Source: a virus
Direction: 5' to 3' (one strand)
IMG/VR virus record: IMGVR_UViG_3300036823_000141
Coordinates: 1 to 35,943 of that record
DNA length: 35,943 nt
Position 1 is the stretch's first letter; every line of letters begins with the position of its first letter. Position numbers and translations under genes: made by a program. Positions 13,129 to 20,677 of this stretch are shown one piece after another. The notes under the pieces were generated by a model. The model was not told where the DNA came from and searched no databases. It saw only the letters and a program-made list of their open reading frames with translations.

Positions 13129-14801
13129 AAAGTCGCTTCGTCGAGCGGATCCGAAATGCTGTGAGGGGATTTAATGCGGTCGACGGACCGCCTTCGCCTG
13201 ACTCCGATTATTGGTATCAGTCGCGCAGCGGGTTTCTCAGCCAGGCTGGCACTTACGTGTCACCGGATACCGCGATGCGCCTGGCGGCCGTTTATGCGTG
13301 CGTGCGAGTGATCTCAGAAACGATCGCATCCCTCCCGATCGTCATCTATCGCCATCGCCAGGACGGGGGGAAAGAGAGAGCCAACCAACATCCGCTCTAT
13401 GACGTCCTGCAAAATCCCAACGTTTGGCAGACCGGCTTCGAATTCTGGGAAATGATGGAGGCGCACCTGGACCTGCGCGGCAACGCCTTCGCCGAAATCG
13501 TAAGCGGCAACGGCCGCGCGATTGATCAACTGATTCCCTTTCATCCAGATCGAGTCCGCGTTTTTCGGCTTCCGAATGGACGTCTGCGCTATGAGGTCAG
13601 TTCGTATTCTGATGGATCGATTATCAAGCTGGCCCAAGACCAGATGCTTCACCTTCGCGGCCTGTCCTCAGACGGGATCGTGGGCATGAGCACCATCGCG
13701 GCGAGCGCGGAAGTCATGGGCACGGGCCTGGCGCAACAGCAATACGCCGCTCGCTTCTTCGCCAACGATGCAACTCCTTCGATGACCATTGAGAGCCCGG
13801 TGAAATTGACTAAGGAAGCACGCGAGAACCTAAAGAATACTTGGCGGGAAGCCCACAGCGGCGCCAACGCTCACCAGCCGGCCGTGCTCGAAATGGGCCT
13901 GAAGGCAAACGCCCTGGGATTAACCAATCGCGATTCGCAGCTGCTCGAAGCGCGGCAGTTCACTCGCACCGAGATCTCTGCAGTGTTCCGAGTTCCTCCG
14001 CACAAAATCGGAGATCTCACCCGCGGCACGTTCTCGAACATCGAGCAGCAGAACATTGAATTCGCAACCGACTCGATCCGGCCGCGCCTGGTGAGGATGG
14101 AGCGACGCATCAATCGCGATTTGATTGAAGCAGTCGGCATCGGCGAGCCGGGAGATTATTTCGCGGAATGGAACATGGACTCGCTGCTGCGCGGCGACAT
14201 GAAGAGCCGCTACGAAGCTTACGCGATCGGCATCAATGCTCAGTTCCTATGTCCCAACGATGCCAGGCGTTCAGAAAATCTCAATCCTGTCGACGGTCTC
14301 GATACTTTTGTGCGGCCGGTGAACATGGCGCCGATCGACGAAAACGGCGACTCGAAGATTTCTCAAGACGATGCTCCTCCCGACACCGAGGATGACAGCG
14401 CGCCCGATTCAGATCCTGCCGGCGACGAAGAAGAAGCGCGCAGTTTGCGCTTGCGGGAAATGGCTGTGAGCGCTGCCGGCCGCGTGGTGCGGAGAGAAGT
14501 AAAAGGCTTGCGGAGATTGGCGTCTCGATCGTGGAACGCGGAGGGCACGTCCTTTGCTGCGGAGGTCGCGGATTTCTATACCTCATTCACACCGGTGATC
14601 GCGGAGATCCTCGTCATGTCGGAAAACAAAGCTAAGGAATACGCGCAGGGACATTCACTTCTAATCACCACCGCGAAGGCGGGATGCCTTGAAATGGTGA
14701 TCGACGGAATTGAGGAAGAAAGCCCAGCGACTCTGGCAAGTCTGGCCTTAGGCGAATCAATCAAAGGGGAAAAGCATGAAGTACGCAAATCTCGTCGCTG
14801 A
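13125..14801 (+). CDS. Portal protein, HK97 family
   Basis: A 558-residue dodecameric portal protein. Hallmarks are AAVYACVRVISETIASLPIV (about residues 50-69), HPLYDVLQNPN, MEAHLDLRGNAFAEIV, and FRVPPHKIGDLTRGTFSNIE about residue 290-310. The core ends near residue 410; the remaining 150 residues are an acidic Pro/Asp linker and a helical tail longer than the usual HK97 portal. GTG at 13125 overlaps the terL stop and has GGGAG ten bases upstream. The 3' end overlaps the protease gene by 26 bases. Confidence 0.95.
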   Translation: MKSRFVERIRNAVRGFNAVDGPPSPDSDYWYQSRSGFLSQAGTYVSPDTAMRLAAVYACVRVISETIASLPIVIYRHRQDGGKERANQHPLYDVLQNPNVWQTGFEFWEMMEAHLDLRGNAFAEIVSGNGRAIDQLIPFHPDRVRVFRLPNGRLRYEVSSYSDGSIIKLAQDQMLHLRGLSSDGIVGMSTIAASAEVMGTGLAQQQYAARFFANDATPSMTIESPVKLTKEARENLKNTWREAHSGANAHQPAVLEMGLKANALGLTNRDSQLLEARQFTRTEISAVFRVPPHKIGDLTRGTFSNIEQQNIEFATDSIRPRLVRMERRINRDLIEAVGIGEPGDYFAEWNMDSLLRGDMKSRYEAYAIGINAQFLCPNDARRSENLNPVDGLDTFVRPVNMAPIDENGDSKISQDDAPPDTEDDSAPDSDPAGDEEEARSLRLREMAVSAAGRVVRREVKGLRRLASRSWNAEGTSFAAEVADFYTSFTPVIAEILVMSENKAKEYAQGHSLLITTAKAGCLEMVIDGIEEESPATLASLALGESIKGEKHEVRKSRR

Positions 14802-15708
14802 GTTCTACAGTCGCGCCTGGGCGATCCTGCCTCAGAAGCTTTACGTCATCGATCAGCTGATCCGTCTGCGCGCGTCGGGCCAGAAATTCACCTCCGAAGA
14901 AGTGCAGGAACGCATTTCGGCCGAGGGCATGGTCGCAGGTCCGCGGCCGCGCGCCAATACTCCTGGGACTGTCGCGCTGATTCCGATCGTCGGCGTAATT
15001 TCTCACCGGATGAACATGATGGCCGAGCTCTCGGGCGGAGGCGGATGTTCGATCGAGATGCTCACCAAGCAGTTTCGGGCGGCGATGGCCGACACCAACT
15101 GCAAAGCAATCATCTTCGATATCGATTCTCCTGGAGGATCCGTCGACGGAGTTGCGGAACTCGCGAGCGAAATATTTAACGCGCGATCGCAAAAGAAAAT
15201 CGTGGCAGTCGCTAATTGTCAGGCCGCGAGCGCAGCCTACTGGCTGGCGTGCTCGGCCGACGAGCTCGTCGTAGCTCCCAGCGGCCAGGTTGGATCGATC
15301 GGAGTTTTCGGAGCGCACGAGGACCTGTCGAAGGCTCTCGATGCAGAAGGCATCAAGATCTCCCTGGTCAGCGCCGGCAAGTACAAAGTCGAAGGCAATC
15401 CTTACGAACCTCTCTCCGACGAGGCCAAGGCCGCGCTCCAGTCCAAGGTTGACGAATATTACGGGATGTTCACCAAAGCAGTGGCGCAGGGCCGCGCTGT
15501 ATCGGCTTCAGACGTCCGCGGAGGCTTCGGTCAAGGTCGCATGGTGATGGCCGCGCAGGCCGTGAAAGAAAAGATGGCCGATCGCGTCGCTACGCTCGAC
15601 GACGTCCTCGCAAAATATGGCGTGAGGACCGAGAGCCCGACGTCGAAGATGGCGGCCGCGGATGCTTCGGCGCTCGCGCGCCGGCGCCGCGAATTACAGA
15701 TGCACTAG
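14776..15708 (+). CDS. Prohead protease, S49 (SppA-like) family
   Basis: A 310-residue serine protease of the ClpP/crotonase fold that matures the prohead. IFDIDSPGGSVDG (about residues 115-127) is the oxyanion-strand motif, S152 in CQAASAAYW is the nucleophile, GSIGVFGAHEDLSKALDAEG follows, and K204 in SAGKYKVEGNPY is the likely general base. The family also includes lambda protein C. No scaffolding fusion is evident, so the N-terminal delta region of the capsid protein probably serves as scaffold. It overlaps the portal gene and is followed by a 134-base gap with a hairpin. Confidence 0.93.
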   Translation: MKYANLVAEFYSRAWAILPQKLYVIDQLIRLRASGQKFTSEEVQERISAEGMVAGPRPRANTPGTVALIPIVGVISHRMNMMAELSGGGGCSIEMLTKQFRAAMADTNCKAIIFDIDSPGGSVDGVAELASEIFNARSQKKIVAVANCQAASAAYWLACSADELVVAPSGQVGSIGVFGAHEDLSKALDAEGIKISLVSAGKYKVEGNPYEPLSDEAKAALQSKVDEYYGMFTKAVAQGRAVSASDVRGGFGQGRMVMAAQAVKEKMADRVATLDDVLAKYGVRTESPTSKMAAADASALARRRRELQMH

Positions 15709-15768
15709 AAAAGTTTTCATCGCTGGTTTTTGCCGATGCAAGACCGGTGAGCGCACCACCTGAACACA

Positions 15769-15788
15769 CTTCAATCCTTCGATTGAAG
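15769..15788 (+). other. Perfect 8-bp hairpin upstream of the capsid gene
   Basis: CTTCAATC and GATTGAAG pair perfectly around the tetraloop CTTC, about 54 bases before the capsid start codon. No T-run follows, so it is not a standard terminator. It may be an mRNA processing or stabilising element for the highly expressed capsid message. Confidence 0.5.
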
Positions 15789-15842
15789 CGCAGACAGTCC
15801 TGACCACAATCCCGAAAATCAAATCCTGAAGGAGCAAATCCT

Positions 15843-17144
15843 GTGAAAAGCAATATTTATAACATTCGCCAGCGCAAGATCGAGCTGAGCAAACAGAATC
15901 GAGCACTGCTCGATGCCGCAGCCAAAGAGTCACGCGACCTGAACGAGGCCGAGGCAGCCAAATTTGACGAGAATCTTGCCGCGCTCGTCGCAACCGAAAA
16001 ACAGCTGGAGCGCGAGGAACGTCAGCTTGAGTTAGAGCGCACAGTCGGAGCCGTGGTGGACGAAAACACCGTTTCCGCGGACAAGAATGGCCAGCACGTC
16101 GACCAGAAGCCGAAATTCAGCAGTCTGGGAGAACAGCTGCTGGCTATCGTCAAGGCCGAGCGAAGCGGTGGCCGTTTGACCGATCCCCGCCTTATGGCGA
16201 GTGCATCGGGCACCAGCGAGGCCGTTCCATCGGACGGTGGATTTCTCGTGCAGAAAGATTTCTCTGGCGAGCTGCTCACCCGCATTTACGAAACCGGGCA
16301 GATCGCGCAGCGATGCCGGCGCATTCCAATCAGCACCAATGCCAACGGAACGAAGATTAACGCCGTGGATGAAGACAGCCGCGTCGACGGATCTCGGTTC
16401 GGCGGTGTCCTGGCGTACTGGATCAACGAAGCAGATGCGTTGACCGGCTCCAAACCGAAGTTTCGCCAGGTTGAGCTGAATCTTCAAAAGCTGGTCGGTC
16501 TTTGCTATGCCACCGATGAGCTACTGCAAGATGCGGCGCAATTGGAATCCGTGATCACCACGGCTTTCGGCGAAGAATTGACTTTCAAACTTGAAGACTC
16601 AATCTTCAACGGAACCGGAGCTGGGCAGCCCTTGGGCGTCAACAATTCCGGAGCTGTAATCCCGGTGACAGCCGCTGCCGGATCCGGCATCCGCTTCACC
16701 ACAACCGACGTGCTCGCGATGTACGCGCGTATGTGGGCTGCGTCCCGCCAGAAGGCGGCGTGGTTTATCAACCAGGACCTGGAGCCCTTCCTCTATCCTC
16801 TGACCTTGGGCAGCGGGACCGCAGTGCAGTTGCTTTACACTCCTCCGGGACAGAACGGAAATCAGTACGGAATGCTGCTCGGCAAACCGGTGATCCCAGT
16901 CGAACACTGCGCCACCGCCGGAACACAGGGCGACGTTGTGCTGGCCGATATGAACCAGTACATCCTCATCGACAAGGGCGCGCCGCGCGCGGATTCGTCC
17001 TTGCACGTCCGCTTCCTCAATGACGAGATGACCTTCCGCTGGATCTACCGCGTGGACGGCCAGTCGTGGTGGAAGAAGCCGCTCACTCCGAAGAACGGCA
17101 CCAACACGCTTTCGCCGTTCATCACACTGACCACACGGTCCTAG
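15843..17144 (+). CDS. Major capsid protein, HK97 fold
   Basis: A 433-residue major head protein. Residues 1 to about 110 are a charged, coiled-coil-like delta domain (KESRDLNEAEAAKFDENLAA, then EKQLEREERQLELER). The mature shell domain follows with typical signatures: SDGGFLVQKDFSGELL near the start, VGLCYATDELLQDA, FEDSIFNGTGAGQPLGV-like text at about 260-275, and MLLGKPVIPVEHCAT near 340-355. The upstream S49 enzyme probably removes the delta domain. GTG at 15843 has AGGAG at ideal spacing. Hairpins lie on both sides of the gene. Confidence 0.95.
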   Translation: MKSNIYNIRQRKIELSKQNRALLDAAAKESRDLNEAEAAKFDENLAALVATEKQLEREERQLELERTVGAVVDENTVSADKNGQHVDQKPKFSSLGEQLLAIVKAERSGGRLTDPRLMASASGTSEAVPSDGGFLVQKDFSGELLTRIYETGQIAQRCRRIPISTNANGTKINAVDEDSRVDGSRFGGVLAYWINEADALTGSKPKFRQVELNLQKLVGLCYATDELLQDAAQLESVITTAFGEELTFKLEDSIFNGTGAGQPLGVNNSGAVIPVTAAAGSGIRFTTTDVLAMYARMWAASRQKAAWFINQDLEPFLYPLTLGSGTAVQLLYTPPGQNGNQYGMLLGKPVIPVEHCATAGTQGDVVLADMNQYILIDKGAPRADSSLHVRFLNDEMTFRWIYRVDGQSWWKKPLTPKNGTNTLSPFITLTTRS

Positions 17145-17159
17145 CTTTTCCATAACAGG

Positions 17160-17177
17160 GGCGCTGGCCACAGCGCC
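17160..17177 (+). other. 7-bp hairpin after the capsid gene
   Basis: GGCGCTG and CAGCGCC pair perfectly around GCCA, 15 bases after the capsid stop. No T-run follows. It sits in the same relative position as the other capsid-module hairpins, between two cistrons. Confidence 0.45.
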
Positions 17178-17212
17178 GCGCCCGTCAAATTCTCGAATCG
17201 AGGAACATTGTC

Positions 17213-17704
17213 ATGAAAGGTTTTGTAGTTTCAGAACAAGGTCACGTTGTACAGCTTCTCGCACCCGTCGATATTACCGGCGGGAAAGTCGCGCAAGCGT
17301 TTTCGATGAAGGAGTACCAGCACGCCTCCATCTTGGTCATGATCGGCGCTTCTGCCGCGGCATTCACCAAGATCATCCTCAGCGCCTGCACCGCCACCGG
17401 AGCGGTAGGCACTCCCGGCGCCGGTGCGACTGCGATCCCCTTCAACATGTACAAACAGGAAACTGCCGGCGAAGCCCACGATGTGCTGGGCGCTCGCACT
17501 GCAGTGACCTCGGCCGGCTACGCTCCATCGGCGAATGACGGGATCTTCTACGTCATCGAAATCGATGCCAACGAACTGCCCGATGGATCACCATACGTGC
17601 AGCTCTCACTCACCAACACCTCCAACAGCGTGATCGCCAGCGCGGTTGCTGTGCTCTCGGGATCTCGCTTCGCTGAGGCACAAAGCCCGACCGAAACGGC
17701 TTAA
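17213..17704 (+). CDS. Putative capsid decoration protein
   Basis: A 163-residue protein directly after the capsid gene. It is rich in Ala, Ser, Thr and beta-forming residues, without charged clusters (FVVSEQGHVVQLLAPVDITG, YVIEIDANELPDGSPYVQLS). Position and composition fit a head decoration or cement protein; I cannot place it in a named family. ATG at 17213 has GAGGAA upstream. A strong hairpin follows its stop. Confidence 0.6.
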   Translation: MKGFVVSEQGHVVQLLAPVDITGGKVAQAFSMKEYQHASILVMIGASAAAFTKIILSACTATGAVGTPGAGATAIPFNMYKQETAGEAHDVLGARTAVTSAGYAPSANDGIFYVIEIDANELPDGSPYVQLSLTNTSNSVIASAVAVLSGSRFAEAQSPTETA

Positions 17705-17727
17705 TCCCCTGGGAAGTTGCCGGGAAT

Positions 17728-17765
17728 GCGGAGTGTAGCGAGACAACCAACTCGCTGCACTCCGC
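17728..17765 (+). other. 15-bp intercistronic hairpin
   Basis: GCGGAGTGTAGCGAG (17728-17742) pairs with CTCGCTGCACTCCGC (17751-17765) around the loop ACAACCAA; the only imperfection is one G-U pair. It fills the gap before the gene at 17795 and ends about 20 bases before that gene's ribosome-binding site. There is no downstream T-run, so it more likely marks an RNA processing or stabilising site than an intrinsic terminator. Confidence 0.6.
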
Positions 17766-17794
17766 ACCCTGGCGATGTAAAAAAAGGAAATTCG

Positions 17795-18061
17795 ATGTAT
17801 ATCAAAATGAAAACCGGACCGCGGATTGGTGAGATGCAAGACGTCCGTTTCGATGCCGCGAAATCGCTCATCGAGCAGGGCCTCGCTGAGAAGGTAGATT
17901 TTGATGTTCGCGACAATCAACCGATGATGAGAGAAGCACAGGGTGAAGAAGCTCTGCATTTTATGAACGAAACCAAGCTCGCAAATATTGAGCTGGGTGA
18001 TGAAGTTATACGTCCGAACAGGGGCGCCGGCGCGATCGCCAAAAAGCGGCGAAAGATCTAG
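17795..18061 (+). CDS. Small head-module protein
   Basis: An 88-residue protein (MYIKMKTGPRIGEMQDVRFD, then SLIEQGLAEKVD, ending in a basic AIAKKRRKI). Short proteins with this IKMK.GPR.GE...F start and A..L...G.AE motif commonly lie between capsid and connector genes in HK97-type phages. AAAAAGGAAA provides the ribosome-binding site, making 17795 the start. Role unknown. Confidence 0.65.
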   Translation: MYIKMKTGPRIGEMQDVRFDAAKSLIEQGLAEKVDFDVRDNQPMMREAQGEEALHFMNETKLANIELGDEVIRPNRGAGAIAKKRRKI

Positions 18062-18063
18062 AC

Positions 18064-18318
18064 ATGTTCAACCGCACTTATCCAATCCGATCAGCGAGAG
18101 AAGTCAGGAAGGCTGGCGGCGGGCATCGCATCGCCGATCGAACGCTGGCGACAATTCACGACGGCGCATTTTATCGACCGAAGAGACGCATCCAGCCAGG
18201 CGCAGCACCCGCACCGAAAAAGAATTCACAGCAGATGCAGATTCCTTTTCCCATGACCTGCGAGCAGCTCGATCGCGAGTTTGATTTTCTGTTTTCGGAG
18301 AAGCCATGTCCTCGATAG
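18064..18318 (+). CDS. Hypothetical protein of the head module
   Basis: An 84-residue basic protein, beginning two bases after the preceding stop and overlapping the connector gene by 13 bases. It is rich in Arg, Pro and Lys (KAGGGHRIADRTLATIHDGA, PKRRIQPGAAPAPKKN) and ends in an acidic helix. No family is recognised. Confidence 0.5.
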   Translation: MFNRTYPIRSAREVRKAGGGHRIADRTLATIHDGAFYRPKRRIQPGAAPAPKKNSQQMQIPFPMTCEQLDREFDFLFSEKPCPR

Positions 18319-19505
18319 TACGCACCGGGACGGTTTCCGCTGAGCCCGTCACCCGCGGGGATATGAAGAACTATCTCAAACTTCCTCCCAGCAACCAGAC
18401 CGACGATACGTTGATCGACAGTCTCATCAGCGCCGCGCGGGTCCAGGCGGAGATCATCACCGAATGCGCGCTCGTGCGATCGACCTTCGTTCAATACATG
18501 GATCGATTTCCAGGCAGGCATAGTCACGAGCTGGGCAACTTTCAGCACGGCCGGCATTCCGCGGACCATCATCAGCACCATCGCGGTGAGATCAAGATGA
18601 AACGTGGACCGTTGGTCTCGGTACAAAGCCTTATCTACATCGGCACGGATGGGAATCCGTATCCGCTGAGCCCAGGCGAGGATTTCATCGTCGATCCGGC
18701 TACTCAGCCAGGGAGGATTCGCCCGGTTCCCTACACGGTCTGGCCTCTCACTCTTTGCGTTCCAAACGCGGTGGCGATCGCATTCACCGCAGGCTATGCT
18801 CCCGGAAATGTTGGCGTATCGGTCGACGCAGGGCAGACAACTATCCCCGAACCTGAAACGTCAACGCCGGCGTTCGGGCCGAGCTGGCAACCAGGCGCGT
18901 TGCGGCCGCAATTCAGCTTTCTTATCGATCCAATCGGCAATGTAGAAGTTCAGATGAGCGCGGGCACGCCGGCAGCCGGCACAACTGAGCCGACGTGGCC
19001 GGCTCCTGGTGCGACCGTCGCTGACGGCGCCGCGCTCTACAAGAATTTCGGTCCTCTGCGCGGAGTGTGGACTCCGGACACGCAATATTCCGGGAACTGG
19101 GTAATTCTCGATCAGAACGGCAACCTGCAGCTGCTGATCACTTCATCCCTTATCAGCCAGACCTCTCCGCCCGCGATTTCAAACGGCGCGGCCGAGCCTC
19201 CATTCTCGTCGACGCTCGGAGCGATCACTACCGACAACGGCATCCCCGCCTGGCAATGCCTGGGAGCCTATAAGGCGCTGGGCAATTCAGGCGCTTCGAC
19301 CTCGAACACTCCTGAGCAACAGGCCGCCTATACCGTCGACCTGGCGCTGCCTCCAACCATTCCGATCGCGCTGATGCAGCTCGTCGCACACTGGTATTTC
19401 AACCGCGAGCCGGTCATCGCCGGAGGCGCATTCGAAGTTCCCCTTCACGTTCAAAATCTTCTGGCGACCGTATCGGTTCCAGACTACGCACCAACGCCAG
19501 ACTAA
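18306..19505 (+). CDS. Head-tail connector (gp6-like) with inserted repeat modules
   Basis: A 399-residue protein, roughly twice the usual size of HK97 gp6-type connectors. The family N-terminus is clear: EPVTRGDMKNYLKLPPSN, then DDTLIDSLISAARVQAEIIT (residues 13-52). The family C-terminal helix is LPPTIPIALMQLVAHWYFNR at about 348-367. Between them are a His-rich loop (eight His in residues 72-92) and two tandem modules at about 194-254 and 255-320. Each module starts W.P, contains D..GN, and ends in G.(T)..DG followed by a W-or-Y...G motif, resembling carbohydrate-binding-like repeats of phage fibres. The connector would form a ring below the portal with the modules projecting outward. GGAG lies six bases before the ATG. 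Confidence 0.8.
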   Translation: MSSIVRTGTVSAEPVTRGDMKNYLKLPPSNQTDDTLIDSLISAARVQAEIITECALVRSTFVQYMDRFPGRHSHELGNFQHGRHSADHHQHHRGEIKMKRGPLVSVQSLIYIGTDGNPYPLSPGEDFIVDPATQPGRIRPVPYTVWPLTLCVPNAVAIAFTAGYAPGNVGVSVDAGQTTIPEPETSTPAFGPSWQPGALRPQFSFLIDPIGNVEVQMSAGTPAAGTTEPTWPAPGATVADGAALYKNFGPLRGVWTPDTQYSGNWVILDQNGNLQLLITSSLISQTSPPAISNGAAEPPFSSTLGAITTDNGIPAWQCLGAYKALGNSGASTSNTPEQQAAYTVDLALPPTIPIALMQLVAHWYFNREPVIAGGAFEVPLHVQNLLATVSVPDYAPTPD

Positions 19506-19540
19506 AAAAATCAAAACATTTCCCAAAGGAGATCACCCTC

Positions 19541-19966
19541 ATGTTCAGTAAACTCACAGCGCTCGTTAGCATTCTGATCCTGTCAGCGTCGATGGCATTT
19601 GCCACTGCGCCCACACCACTCACCGTTCCCACGCTCAAGCAAAACAACTACGCCGTGCAGGCGGGGGATCTGACGATCACCTTCGCCGCGTGTGATGCCA
19701 CCAACGGCAATTCCTTCTACATGACTGGACAGGAAATCCTTCTGGTCCAGAACTCCGACTCTGCCAGTCACACCTTCACTGTGACCAGCGTGGCGGATAC
19801 TCTCGGCCGAGTCGACAGTTCCCTCACCGCTTACACAGTGGCCGTGTCTCCTGCAGTAGTGGGAGTGCAAATGAAGGTTCTTCAAGGCTGGGTACAAAGT
19901 GGGCAGCTCGTGAATCTGACATGCAGCTCCACCATGCTTAAGTTCGCCGTCATCCGCTACCAATAA
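19541..19966 (+). CDS. Signal-peptide-bearing beta-rich protein in the neck module
   Basis: A 141-residue protein with a textbook Sec signal peptide: basic start, SILILSASMAFA core, and a probable cleavage after AFA (about residue 22). The mature part is beta-rich and clearly related to the last 125 or so residues of the large protein encoded at 20677-23868. Shared positions include a PG.L or QAGDL strand, an (I)ILAQN or EILLVQN strand, D.LGR, a long strand ending GW, and the terminus FAVIRYQ versus ISVIRYK. AAAGGAG precedes the ATG. Location among head-tail joining genes suggests a virion role, but the signal implies export. Confidence 0.65.
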   Translation: MFSKLTALVSILILSASMAFATAPTPLTVPTLKQNNYAVQAGDLTITFAACDATNGNSFYMTGQEILLVQNSDSASHTFTVTSVADTLGRVDSSLTAYTVAVSPAVVGVQMKVLQGWVQSGQLVNLTCSSTMLKFAVIRYQ

Positions 19967-20026
19967 ATCGAACACCAGCTCCCAGGCTGTGCACTTCACA
20001 AACCCCTTCAAAGAGGAAATTCCACC

Positions 20027-20677
20027 ATGAAAATCTCACGCACGTCCTTCAGTCTTTTGATTCCATTTTTGCTTGCGAGTCTTGTCTTCTCGCAGCAAGA
20101 AAAACTTCACACCGGCGACGCAGTAGCCGTTCAGGTCAATAGCCGGCCGGCCGCTCCTCGCGGACTTACGGCCGTGGCCCAGGAGCAGGCCGCGTCGCTC
20201 GTAGAGCAGTTAGCCGATCGGCCTCACTATGTGCATGTTGTCGCCAAGCATGCAGATGGCACAGTCTTCGCCGATTTCATAACGCACAATCTGCGGACCA
20301 CCGGCGGCGCCGATTGGCAAGCAAGCGTGATGGGCAATACGTCGACGCAGCCTGCTTCCTCAAATTACATCGCATTGACGAATGACGGCGGCGCTCCTGC
20401 CGCGGGTGATTGTGTGGCCGGTTCGACGAGCTGCACTTTGACCAGCGAGGTCAGCACCAACGGCCTGGCCAGGGCTCAGGGAACCTACGCCCACAGCAGC
20501 GGAACCAGCAGCTGGACGCTGACTCATACCTGGACAGCCACAGGAGCGCAATCCGTACAGAAGGCCGGCATGTTCAACGCCACGAGCTCAGGGACCATGG
20601 TTTTTGAAGCTTCCTTCAGCTCCGTCACTCTGGCCAGCAGCGACACGCTCACAGTTACCTGGACCGTTTCGATCTAA
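20027..20677 (+). CDS. Exported fibre-like protein
   Basis: A 216-residue protein with an N-terminal signal (SFSLLIPFLLASLVFS, probable cleavage near residue 22). The last 140 residues (HNLRTTGGADWQASVMGNTS onward: a T/S/G-rich beta domain with STNGLARAQGTYAHSSGTSS and a final LTVTWTVSI strand) resemble domains found in tail-fibre-like and surface proteins. It has AGAGGAAA upstream and is joined to the next gene by TAATG. Export of a fibre-like protein is the odd feature. Confidence 0.65.
   Translation: MKISRTSFSLLIPFLLASLVFSQQEKLHTGDAVAVQVNSRPAAPRGLTAVAQEQAASLVEQLADRPHYVHVVAKHADGTVFADFITHNLRTTGGADWQASVMGNTSTQPASSNYIALTNDGGAPAAGDCVAGSTSCTLTSEVSTNGLARAQGTYAHSSGTSSWTLTHTWTATGAQSVQKAGMFNATSSGTMVFEASFSSVTLASSDTLTVTWTVSI

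Noticed and set aside
15769-17765. Capsid-module hairpins as Rho-independent terminators
   Set aside because: None is followed by a T-run on the coding strand, and the downstream genes must be transcribed for virion assembly.
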